This document shows, in pieces, positions 11,278 through 21,000 of a stretch of 40,519 nucleotides of DNA; position 1 is the first letter of the stretch; every line of letters starts with the position of its first letter. A model generated the notes under the pieces. It worked only from the letters and a program-made list of their open reading frames with translations, did no database searches and was not told the DNA's origin. Source of the DNA: Perkinsus olseni (taxonomy: Eukaryota; Perkinsozoa; Perkinsida; Perkinsidae); the NCBI GenBank assembly GCA_013115135.1, contig JABANP010000478.1, positions 1 to 40,519 of the forward strand, in the 5' to 3' direction. A program made the position numbers and the translations under genes.

Positions 11278-11930
11278 CTATTGCTTCTGAGAAGGCGACC
11301 CTGTGCGCGTCAGTTCAAAGTCGAACGCCTTCGCCGGCTCAGTCCGACTAAAAACAGATGAGCTTGCAACTCAACCCTGAGCTCTATGCCTCATGCAGCC
11401 ACTTCCCGGTTCACAACCTGCTCGGATGCTCCACATGGTCCGCGTCGAGAACGCTTAGTTGCTCATCTCGGATGGGTCGTCTGCCAACTCCTCAAGACAA
11501 CCTTTGATTGGAGCAATACTGTGGGTCTTGCTAAGTTCGGGTTTGTGAGGCATGTTGGTGATTGCTTACCACCAATCATTAATCCCCGATAATCACACGA
11601 TCTTTCACTGGGGCCACACAGCAGGTTGAGTATTCAGCCGAAGATGGAGTACCTTTTGTGTTTGAGCTGAATATGGATCGACCGAGCTCTCAGGGCGCGA
11701 AACTGGACCATTTCCAGATGAAAATTCAGAACCTTTGTCTTCCCGGTTTACTCCCAATCTGTATTCCCTTGCCACAACTAAGCTCCTTGAAAGACACTGC
11801 GTATAAGAGTTCATCACCGACATGTTCTGCGCCCAGTGTAAAGACGCCATTGTGAATTGAGCTGTCCCCGTAACTTGAGCCGCTGGAAACTCCACGAGAC
11901 CACCAGCTGCTATTGTACTTTCATGAAAGG
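11278..11930 (-). CDS. Unknown multi-exon gene (3' part)
   Basis: Three exons look coding. An exon ending at 11752 encodes GVFTLGAEHVGDELLYAVSF then KELSCGKGIQIG. It joins through a 49-nt intron to 11653-11702 (SRPESSVDPYSAQTQK), in phase. A candidate terminal exon, 11278-11347 (RTEPAKAFDFELTRTG to a TAG stop), lies after a good CTGTTTTTAG acceptor; its phase does not join directly, so one exon is missing between. The 5' end is not resolved. I recognise no family. Confidence 0.4.
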
Positions 11931-12038
11931 TCTGTATCCGCTACCTCAAATTCGTTGGCTCATCTTAGTCCCCTACAGCAACTTACGATGGCTGCATGTA
12001 TACCTCATGGTCCATGAGTCATGGAAGGAAACACTTTA

Positions 12039-12138
12039 GTTGAGGCTCAACTGTCAGTTGAGCTTAGTCAGCAGCAGGTCTGCTGACACTTTAGTCAGCC
12101 TAGCAGGGTCTGCTAGGCTCAACTGTTGAGCCTAGCAG
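12039..12138. repeat. Cluster of five nested palindromes
   Basis: In 100 bp there are GTTGAG/CTCAAC (12039-12051), TCAACTG/CAGTTGA (12047-12061), TCAGCAG/CTGCTGA (12068-12086), CCTAGCAG/CTGCTAGG (12099-12117) and a 14-bp perfect palindrome CTGCTAGGCTCAAC/GTTGAGCCTAGCAG around one T (12110-12138). Arms are reused between neighbouring hairpins, so alternative folds are possible. No gene overlaps. Confidence 0.85.
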
Positions 12139-12581
12139 CCTATACACCCATTCCTTTTCCAGGAGCCGTTAAGAAGGCGACGGAGGAAATGTGCTCAAGA
12201 TTGAACTACAAAATTTTGATTTTCCTCCCTCCCAGCTGGCCCGGATCACATGATGACTCTCGCTGAGGAGAGTTCACCATGTGATATACGACTGCGCTCT
12301 CCACGAAGCGCGGTTCGGTGATTTTTCCGTCTCGTGAACGAGTGAGCCCGCAGCAGGCCGGTGCGCTGTCTACATAACACGGTCAGCCATCGAGGCTCTC
12401 CATCCCCTGGGATGGTCCCGCCCCTCTGTCTGCGGAGCTTGCTTGCTTGCTTGCGTCGCTTCCCACAGTCTGGTTCGTGAGCTAGCGAGATCGTAGACGG
12501 GGTTTTACACAATCGAGCTGAGCTTATACTAGCTCCGCATTATCAACCCATTTCCTCAACTACTCCACCTTTCTATCTGCT

Positions 12582-12651
12582 CTATCTCGTTCACTATGAG
12601 CCCAATCTACTTATGTTGTGTTCTACAACTACACCTACTGCAGCGAGATAG
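12582..12651. mobile_element. 70-bp MITE, CTATCTCG inverted repeat
   Basis: Ends CTATCTCG (12582-12589) and CGAGATAG (12644-12651). The interior is similar to the 2863-2946 element, with an internal deletion of about 14 bp. It lies about 45 bp upstream of a candidate plus-strand start codon (12695). Confidence 0.55.
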
Positions 12652-12694
12652 CGCACCGGCGCTCCCCCCATTCTCACTTTAGCAGGCTGTCAAC

Positions 12695-13265
12695 ATGCTC
12701 CGGCGGCACAGCTCTGGCAGCGAGATGGACGCAGCTGACGAGACCCTCACCATCGAAGGCATCAACGTTGTGAGCACACCAGTGGCTGAGTTTTATCCCT
12801 GAGACAAAGACGCAGTCTCCCACACAGGAAGAAGAAGTCTGCCTTGGATCGCAGTGTCATCCGCATGCGAGCCAGTTTCCATCGCTACACCTGCAGGGGT
12901 CACAATAAAACGGATTCCGGGCGGAACTTTACGCCAAACACCCTAGCTGATTCGCCGTGGAAGCTCACGACCGCTTAATTGGCGGTCCTAGCCTACAGAG
13001 CGCTTCGCTCCGCCCAGCTGTCCACAATTCAAATAGCAACGGCGATAATCTTACGACATGAACACCTGAGGTGCCAAGCCCTAGTCCTTCTCCTTACCAA
13101 GCCGCCGATTCGTATGCGATTTCGAATCATCTCTCGCCAGCAGCGACAACAGCGTCACCACCGATGCGCGATCCCACCCTTCATCAGACGAGTGAATCTA
13201 TCGAACGTCAGCGGTCTCAAATCCCCCAAGACCAAGGCAGCCCAACACTGCCAGGCTACCAGAGT
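12695..13265 (+). CDS. Candidate gene, Ser/Pro-rich, unknown
   Basis: Exon 12695-12769 begins MLRRHSSGSEMDAADETLTI and ends at GTGAGC. A phase-0 acceptor 46 nt on gives SPTQEEEVCLGSQCHPHA. A later open stretch from about 13071 (SPSPYQAADSYAISNHLSPA and onward) ends at a GTAGGC donor at 13266. The middle junctions are not resolved, and the 3' part beyond 13266 is uncertain. No family recognised. Confidence 0.35.
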
Positions 13266-13842
13266 GGTAGGCATGCTATGGTCCAGGTTTATAAACGACT
13301 ACATGCACGTCAATCCACTACCGGATATAGCGTCTCGATCCGGTAGTGAAATTCCAAGTCTTTGCAAGGGCATATTTACCCCTACTGTTAGTCTATTCCA
13401 CAATGCTCCAAACTATCTTTCTTGATACCGCGATATCATTCACAATTACAGCCCCAGCACTCCTCTGCCAAGCCTTTCAACGAAGCAGAATTATCTCGGT
13501 CAGATACTAAAATGCTCGCTCTGTCCCAGTATATGCTCACCACCCTCAACAGGCAGCCTATTATACAACGGTTCAGCCCAATTCGCGCACAACACATCAT
13601 CGCCCATCACGACTTATACCGGAAGAGCGATGGATTCTTTGACACGTATCATGGCAATGCGAAAGTAGCACAACATCCGAGCCACCCGAAAATTGGAACG
13701 CCGCTCTCTCATCACTCACAGCCATCTGTATGAGGTCGCTGTATGCCGGACTCGCCTTCAACTTCAGTCTGCTGAGTGCTCGCACTGACATCGCTATGTC
13801 CGCTAAGGACAAGTCTGGGGCGTGGCCCTATCACAAGGACGT

Positions 13843-15020
13843 TCAAAGTGTCGCAGCGATCAGCTCGACTACATCATGCTTTCCTCGGCAACCCTGGGCA
13901 ATTATTTCAATCAAGTTCGCCACAGCTGGTTCTAGCTCCGCGGAAACTGGAACGTCGTGAGCTGAAAACAGGAGAGGCTCCAGTGATACGAAGCCTCTTT
14001 CCCGAGCCGTTCGCGCGTGAATGCGGCCTCGTCGGGCAACTCACCCAGAGTTGATATCGCGTTCAGGAACCCACACGCTTGTCGAAGCGACATATCCGTC
14101 GGTGACAGCGCAGATGAACGTTGACACAAAATCACAAGGATTGAATCTGACACCGCACAAGGCCTGCAGCAGCGGCGCCCAAAGAGCGTTCACTGGTAAG
14201 AAACCCACCGCTTTACGATGCCCTCTTCACTTTGGCGAAGTAGCATAGTACCTCCTGATGGCACCATCTAAGTACGCAGTTCAACTTTGACGTACAAACA
14301 ATTCGCACTGTTATGCCTCCGACTGTGCGATCTCGTTCATGATCAGCTTATCCTCACTATATAATTATTATCCTTATTTATATAATATTTATTTTATTTA
14401 TTAATCATAGTATCTTTAATATTTACTAATAATTTTCATGGATGCTGTCTCCCTTCATTGTGTTACATCGAGCTAGACGAGCTTCACGAGTCACGAGTCT
14501 ACAACTACACGAGGTTTCATCACCTCTACGCCTACTATGTCGAGTTCACCAACCATTGGGTCACTACAGTACAAACACAAAGAAGGGTTTCGTTTTTTAC
14601 CAAGTCTTTTACACCTATGCGCGTTCTACCGATCATAGTTACAGCAAGCATGTTCCCACAGCGCGACCGCCACCCCCGCTGACTTTTCTACGTTAGCTCA
14701 CTAACACCTATCCAAACCAAGTTTGACAATATAGCAAGCAAGTTTGACACATGTCGATTTTTTTAACACCAAGAATGTCACTGTCAAGTCCAAGTTTGAA
14801 AAGGGCTAAAATATCCCATGCTGAAATGACAGTATCACAACCAGGTTTGATAATACACGAGCAAGGTTGACAAGGACCAATCCAAGTTTGAAGTGTCTCG
14901 TCCCCATTAAAGATGAATGATCGATTTGACGAGGCCCTCACCCTCATCCACAGAAACTCTCCTTCCCCGGGCTGCTTTGAGTACTTTAGCGAACAGTGCT
15001 TCCAGCTCTGAGGGCTCCAT
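13843..15020 (-). CDS. RAP/heptatricopeptide-like helical repeat protein (partial model)
   Basis: C-terminal exons are secure: 14217-14254, 14045-14163 and 13843-13961 (stop at 13843), with matching phases and introns of 53 and 83 nt. They encode EVLCYFAKVKRAS, SSALSPTDMSLRQACGFLNA and ELEPAVANLIEIIAQGCRGK. The alternation of LSPxDLSxALxALAxLG-like helices with a basic 'YFAKVKR' helix resembles organellar RNA-binding RAP/FASTK or heptatricopeptide proteins of alveolates; this is inference from pattern only. A likely first exon is 14942-15020 (MEPSELEALFAKVLKAARGR, ending at GTGAGG). The exons between 14255 and 14941 are unclear; DPMVGELDIVGVE, ending at a GTGATG donor near 14510, fits phase. 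If RAP-like, the expected role is mitochondrial RNA metabolism. Confidence 0.5.
14717..14895. repeat. Six degenerate CCAAGTTTGACA motifs
   Basis: CCAAGTTTGACAA (near 14717), GCAAGTTTGACAC (14740), CCAAGTTTGAAAA (14789), CCAGGTTTGATAA (14843), GCAAGGTTGACAA (14862) and CCAAGTTTGAAGT (14883) lie in the same direction at irregular 20-55 bp spacing, inside the presumed intronic middle of the minus-strand gene. Confidence 0.6.
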
Positions 15021-15150
15021 CTCAGAAATCACGGAGTTGCTTGAGAGCGCCAACCGTTGCCACCTGCTGAGGGACGCTCTGCAGCTTCGATGATGTCAAT
15101 GACGCAACTCACGAGCACTTGCGAAGAGCAGGAACTCAGCTTATTCAATC

Positions 15151-15468
15151 TCAGGCCAAATCGATCACCGGTTCGATAATTCCAATCCGATCATGTACAG
15201 CATAAGCATCGCAAAATTTCACGGAACACAATTGAGGAGAAATTTTCTCATGATTTTTTGCCAAATTTTTCATGAAAATCTCAAAAGGTGTTCGCCGATT
15301 CTCCATGTAAAGCGTCTCGCTGATCCTGTCTTGCACCGATAAGAAGCTCTGCCGAAGCTCACTGGGGGACGACAAGAAGACAGCAGATGTAAGATAGGAT
15401 TCCAGATGGCAAAACTCGGGTGTCGTGTTCTCGATCAGTCGGTCTCTAAACACCCGTGATCGTACCAT
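15151..15468 (-). CDS. Unknown 105-aa ORF sharing a module with an intron at 9.7 kb
   Basis: Continuous frame from MVRSRVFRDRLIENTTPEFC through LSSPSELRQSFLSVQDRI to a TGA at 15151. The stretch RDRLIENTTPE with its DNA (about 35 bp, a few mismatches) recurs at about 9735-9770, where it lies in an intron of the secreted-protein gene. That makes it a candidate fragment of a dispersed repeat or transposable element rather than a resident gene. The start Met has no Kozak or splice support, and upstream coding is likely missing. Confidence 0.35.
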   Translation of the reverse strand: MVRSRVFRDRLIENTTPEFCHLESYLTSAVFLSSPSELRQSFLSVQDRISETLYMENRRTPFEIFMKNLAKNHEKISPQLCSVKFCDAYAVHDRIGIIEPVIDLA

Positions 15469-15679
15469 CCCTCGCCTTCTTCCACGCCCGCAGGGGCACC
15501 TTTTTCAGAGGCCGCGCCAGCACGAGTCGAGAAGCTCATCCGCGCTAAGGGCACTTTCCGAGACCACCCACGGGTACTCGTTGCTCTGCTTTTCGACGAT
15601 AACAACAGCATCAGTAATCAAAGTAATCAAGTAATCGTGAAGGGCCGTCAGACTCCCGAACCTGCCCTGCCCTCTGACC

Positions 15680-15918
15680 AGCGCAGCTAGAGGTGGGCGA
15701 CAGTACGGGCAAGGTACGGGTACGAGTACGGCTCCGTACCCGTACTACCCGTCGCAGAGGGTTCCCAAGTACCGTACTAGTACGCCGTACTTGAAGGACG
15801 GCATAATTCAATACACGTATGCGTTTTTTAATATATTCAATACGTACTAGTTCCCCGTACCCGTACTAGGTTGACAGTTTGAAATGTCCCCGTGCGGTTG
15901 CCCAGCTCTAAGCGCAGC
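15680..15918. mobile_element. hAT-type MITE with 8-bp target-site duplication
   Basis: The element 15688-15910 (223 bp) is flanked by perfect 8-bp direct repeats AGCGCAGC (15680-15687 and 15911-15918). Its ends are 14-bp imperfect inverted repeats: TAGAGGTGGGCGAC on the left, and TAGAGCTGGGCAAC read from the right. An 8-bp duplication with (C/T)AGxGxTGGGC-like ends is typical of hAT superfamily elements. The interior has several GTACGGGTAC/GTACCCGTAC inverted copies that would fold into a strong stem. No transposase is encoded, so it is non-autonomous. Confidence 0.85.
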
Positions 15919-16251
15919 GGCGTACGCCGCTTGCCGGGGGGCTTTAAGGAATTCTCAGCATCAGCCGACGGGACTATGCGTGCCGGGTTGAGCATTGCTC
16001 AGTGAGCGGAATGCCAAATGGCGGATGGATACAGTTCGCACGACGCAAGTAAAACAAGTATAAGCGGCTGCCCGGAATCCACGCACAGCGCAGGATTCGC
16101 CCCGGCACAAATGTATCAAGGGCCCCGCGAGACAAACTTCACTCACACCTACCATCAGCATGATGACTCATTAGTGATTATACACTGCGTAAGTGTAAGT
16201 GCAAGAGATCAGGGTCTCAGCGCTGAGTGAAGGCCACTAAGCGTTAAAATC

Positions 16252-17608
16252 CTAATCCCGGTACTCGCAATAGTAAGTCCTGGATTCCTGGGTCGATGAC
16301 TTGGCGGCTTTGATCGTGGCCGGGAACTGTTCGAGAAGCTCCTCAATGCTACTGTTCCGACGCAAGCGTCTCGCTGAAACAAGCCATCCCAGTGTCGGAT
16401 GAACTGTGTCAGGAACAGAAACAACAAAAAAATTTAAATTTCGCAGACTTTTTTTCCATGACACAGCTGGCCGCACTTCGCCTCACGACTCGATATTTTT
16501 CGCAAAGTGAAAAATATCTTTTCCCACGCAACCCCCACCACGGTTAACACTGAGGAACTCGACGACACGCTACAATACCGAAGCTGTTGTTGTGTTAACG
16601 AAAAAGTACTATCAAAAGTCTGTAAGACGTCGAATGAGGGCGACCAATAGTCCCTCCTACTGAGAAGACGGACAGACTTTCAAGGGAGACGGGATGGTGG
16701 ACGATCCCTGCTCATTGCGAAGCGACTAAGACCGGAGTGTCGCAAGCATATGAAAAAACTCATCAATCGTTCAGCCAGATTCCGTCTTGGGCGCGAAGCC
16801 TAAACCTGACTCATGAAACACCATCTTCAACCTAAGATACGCCTGCAACTTACCTGGAGGAGGGCCTGCAGATTCAATACCACCTTCCTCGATCTTCGTA
16901 TTCACCGGCTCTTCAACAACTACTTCCCCAAAATCCACTGTATTACTCGACTGAAAGCAAAAAAAATTCCCGAAGGATCCCAAGCCTGGTTGCGAAATTT
17001 TCGAGCCTCCGGAAGACGCTACTGTTCGACACACTGCGGAAGAGCTAATTTGCCGCTGGTCCATAGAAACACTACTTCGAAACGGAATTATCCGACGAAC
17101 CACAAGGTAAATTTTAATCAACCACCAAAAATCAATTTTAATCAACCTTGACCAGCAAAAAAAGACAGACGAAGAGCGCCCGCAAGCTCAGGTCAACCAA
17201 CGGTAAGTAGTATGGACTGGCTTCCCTACTATGGCATGCTCCACGACAATTAGAAACCGAGTTTTTAACAGGTCGATACCACAAATCGCCCAAATCTCGA
17301 AATGTCGCATCGCATAAAGCGGATCGAACCAGCCCATCCCACCCCATCCTTGTGTCACCACCGTGTCACCATGCTACCTCGCCGTTGGTCTCTGACTCAT
17401 GCTGCTCTGCCTCCTGCTCAGCTTCCCCGCCATCCTCTTTCGGAGCCTCCGGCGGAGGAGGGGATGTCGGCGGGGCAGCCGCCGCGGTCGCTGTCACCAC
17501 CTCGGTGTCACCACCACTAGGGGCCGGTGGCTGACCGTTCCTCGCAAAATCCAGTTCAGGGAGATCTGCCAATCGACCCAGTGAGCTTCGCTCCGCTAAC
17601 AATTTCAT
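16252..17608 (-). CDS. Unknown acidic/Pro-rich protein, multi-exon
   Basis: First exon 17378-17608 runs from Met (MKLLAERSSLGRLADLPELD) through an Ala/Pro/Glu-rich stretch to a GTAGCA donor. Exon 16854-16950 (VDFGEVVVEEPVNTKIEEGG and onward) ends at GTAAGT and joins in phase to the terminal exon 16252-16403 (HPTLGWLVSARRLRRNSSIE...YYCEYRD, TAG). The 3' splice sites have long pyrimidine tracts (TTTTTTTGCTTTCAG, TTTCTGTTCCTGACACAG). At least one exon between 16951 and 17377 is not resolved; MDQRQISSSAVCRTVASSGG near 17000-17060 is a candidate. The low-complexity N-terminus and the basic RRLRR motif suggest a regulatory or scaffold protein, but no family is recognised. Confidence 0.5.
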
Positions 17609-18032
17609 CTCTTACGGTCTTTCAACCAGGCAGCAGTCACCGCGTCACTGCCGACCAAACTCCTCCCTTCTTTACTCGACAGCCCCACTGGACGACGACC
17701 CTCCGACGAGCTGCGATTCACGCTGGTGCTCGCGGGACCTACACAATTCAACCATTTCATATTTCATCCGACTGCCCCTGTATCACGATAGCTCAGAAAG
17801 ACATCGTAACTTCGTAACGAAACTTTGAAGGGTAATTCTTCATGATACGACGCGTCTGTCTTAGGAATTTCATACCATAACTCTCCCTCATCAACGAGAA
17901 ATTCAGTCGTCAGCGTGAGCTTTCGCGCTCATCCCCACCTTCGTGAAGCGCCCTGTAGTCGCTAGGCACGACACATACCTCCCTCTTCTCATAAATCATA
18001 CATTTCCTATCATTGCGTTTCCCAATCTTTCA
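17609..18032. other. Intergenic between two minus-strand genes
   Basis: About 420 bp separates the stop of the CCCH gene from the start of the next gene. It should hold the 3' end of one and the promoter of the other. No clear motif is seen. Confidence 0.3.
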
Positions 18033-21000
18033 CTAGGCTACGACTAAGTCAAAATCCACAACCGCCGACCCTTCACCTGCCAGCTGCCTTCCAGCCTGCT
18101 GCTGCTGCTGCGGAATGCTCAACAACGAAGCATTCTGCTGCGCCTGAAAGAAGCACATCAACCCTCTCTCGCCCCCCCGTCAGCCCACCCGAGTTTCCTT
18201 CGCCATAGCCGCGAGGATTGCAGCCGCGGTCGGCTGATTGGCCGGTCTGCCGCCGCTACCGGTCGCCGCTCCCACCGGCAACTCTCCACCATGATTATAC
18301 GCGCATCTTGATCCGTACGCGCACCTTGAAGGATTCACGTTTGTAGCAAGGGTCGACCTAAGATTCTCTCACTTTCCAGCAGAATTGAATTTACAAGGTA
18401 TGGTCTTTGCCTTCGGGCCCATGCTGACCCCCTCCTGTTGGTGCGCAATTTGGGCGGCGATCAGATCTTGCTGTGTAGCAGACGAGGAAGACGACGAGGA
18501 CGACGACACCGACGCCTACCACAAATTTGCGAAATCTTGCCCATCTTACCAATACTTGCATTTCCTCAACGCCATTCACTTACAGTTGTATCTGCTTGGA
18601 ACGTCGATTGTGAGGTGGAAGACGTGGCACCGGGTTGAGTCTGCTGAGCCTGCTTAGCGACTCCCGTGTTGGCGATGGCTTGCATCAGTTCAGCACTACT
18701 TGTGATTTGCCCCGATAATACCTTACAAACTTGCTCATCTTGCAATTCTTGCATTTCCTCAACGCTCACCTGAGCCGAGTGTTGTTGTTGCAACTGAGCG
18801 ATCATGGCCGGAGGGAGATGACGAAGGGGCTCCCGATTGTTTGTGACGTGGATGAACCTGGCAGCCGCAAAGTTCCGTCACGCGCCACGAAATTAGCCAC
18901 TGCACAGTACTGGCAATTGTCGCCGAATTTGCACCATCCGAAGGTCGAAATAAAGGGACAAAGACCGACCGACGGGCTCGCCGCGGATGTCTGTGACAGA
19001 ACAGATTGACCTGCAAAAACAACGACGATCAATCGTTCACCCAATAATTTAATCGTTCACCCAATAGTTTAATCGTTCACCCAATAATTCAATCGTTCAC
19101 CCAATAACTTAATCGTTAACCTGCCTTTCCCTCCCAGACCAACTGCCATTTCAGCCCAAGTAAGTTTAGATCGCTTCACCCAATAGTTTCAGCAGTCGTT
19201 CACCCAACAACTTAATCGTTAACCTGCCTGTCCTCCCATGACCAGAACGTCTATGCTAGCATCAGGAATCTAATACCACACCTACAACAACTAACACCAC
19301 TACTACTACCAAAAGACCGCTGCTGCTGCTGCTGTCGTTGTTGTTGTTGTGCTGCCGCCGAGGCGTTCATAGCTCTCATCACCGATTGCTAAGACGATGA
19401 TGAATCAAGCACGATGACCCTCCAAGACCCCTACCTGTTGGGTCGTCGTCCCCGCGCCATAACTTTTCTGCTGCTGCTGTTGCAAAAGTTGTTGAAGTTG
19501 TTGCTGCTGTTGCTGCGGCAAGTGGGCCAACAGCTGCGCAATCGCCGGCTGGGACGATACATTGCCACCTGAAAAAAAAACTTCGCTCCGCCTCTTAACT
19601 CAGCCTTATCGTCAAACTCACTTTGACGCTTAATTAGCTCGGCGATCCTCTTCGTCAAGGCTGCCTGCTGCGCTGCGCTCCCCTGAACCACCAACAGCGG
19701 TCGTTTCTCTTCCACCCGAGTGCACGAACGAGGAACATACAGAACGAGAGCACCCTTCTTACGATATCACTAGCCAATATAAAATCAATGTCAATAGCTT
19801 ACCACACAGGCGTATGCTCAGCAGGCGATCGTTGCTCACGCTACCAACACTCTCGGGAGATAGCACTCAGGAATGGAGCAAAATCTTCAAGTCTGGCCCA
19901 CGCTTCATGATGGCGATTGATGCTGATAGAGAGCGGTCCCAGCCTACCGATGCAGCATTAGTAGCGATTGGAGTGGTATTGTTGTTGCTAGTGGGTGTGG
20001 CAGGCGTGGTAGCTGAGGCCTGCGGGCGATTGAAGCCTTGGACGCTAGGGCTGATCTGAACACAGTAAAGAAGAATCGAAAACAGAAATCTAGAGGGAGA
20101 ATAGATTTCTATATGACGGTGATAGTTGGAAAAATGTGGAAAAGTGACGAGGATACTCATCAGAGAATAGAACTCACGACCTTTCGCGAGACAGATACTC
20201 GCTCTACCACTGCCCCATTTCAACGCACGACAACCCCAAAGTCCCTTACCGTCTGCTGCTGCGCCTGCTGTTGCGGCTGCTGTCTCGGAAAACCGGCCGC
20301 AGTCAACCCCGAAGCATTCCCGCCGCCGCCGGTCGTCAAACGAGGATTGTCATTCAAGATCTTACTCGCCTCCAACGCTGGCGACGGGCCTTCGTCGTCT
20401 GGAAGCTGATGACGCCGTAAGTCCGCCAGGGCAGTGTCTTCCGCGCTACTACCTCCGTCACAAGGGCCTCGCCACCGTCGATTATATTACAGAGTTGCCT
20501 GAGCACCTTCTTCAGGGCGAGGGTCTGATAACAGGGAACGATCCTAGTCCACCTGCTGCTCACTGCAGAACAGAGTTCGTGCGATGCAACGATTATTTCC
20601 AATCTTCGTCAATTCGAAAAGTCTTCACGTTATTCAATCCTGCATGCTTTCATGAACAGCATAGCATCGATGGTGCCAGCTATCTGCTAACAACACCCCG
20701 GAACTTCGGACGACACCATCTCTACTATCATCCGAACCAAGGGACTGTAAGGATCCCCCTCACAAAAACTACGCCACAACACTTCTACGATGATAAATAA
20801 ATAAATCAACCACGGATCGCCTCACCTGAGCGTGTCCTTCCTTCAGACGACGATCGCATTGGTGTATGACCATAGTCAAGTCGTTGCGCATCAACTGCGA
20901 AATTCTGAGCCAGCATACGTCAATCCGAGTGAGGCGAGAGAACGGACCTTTGCTGCATTTCGGTTCTCTCTCTCTGAAGAGTTATTATCACAGACTGCTT

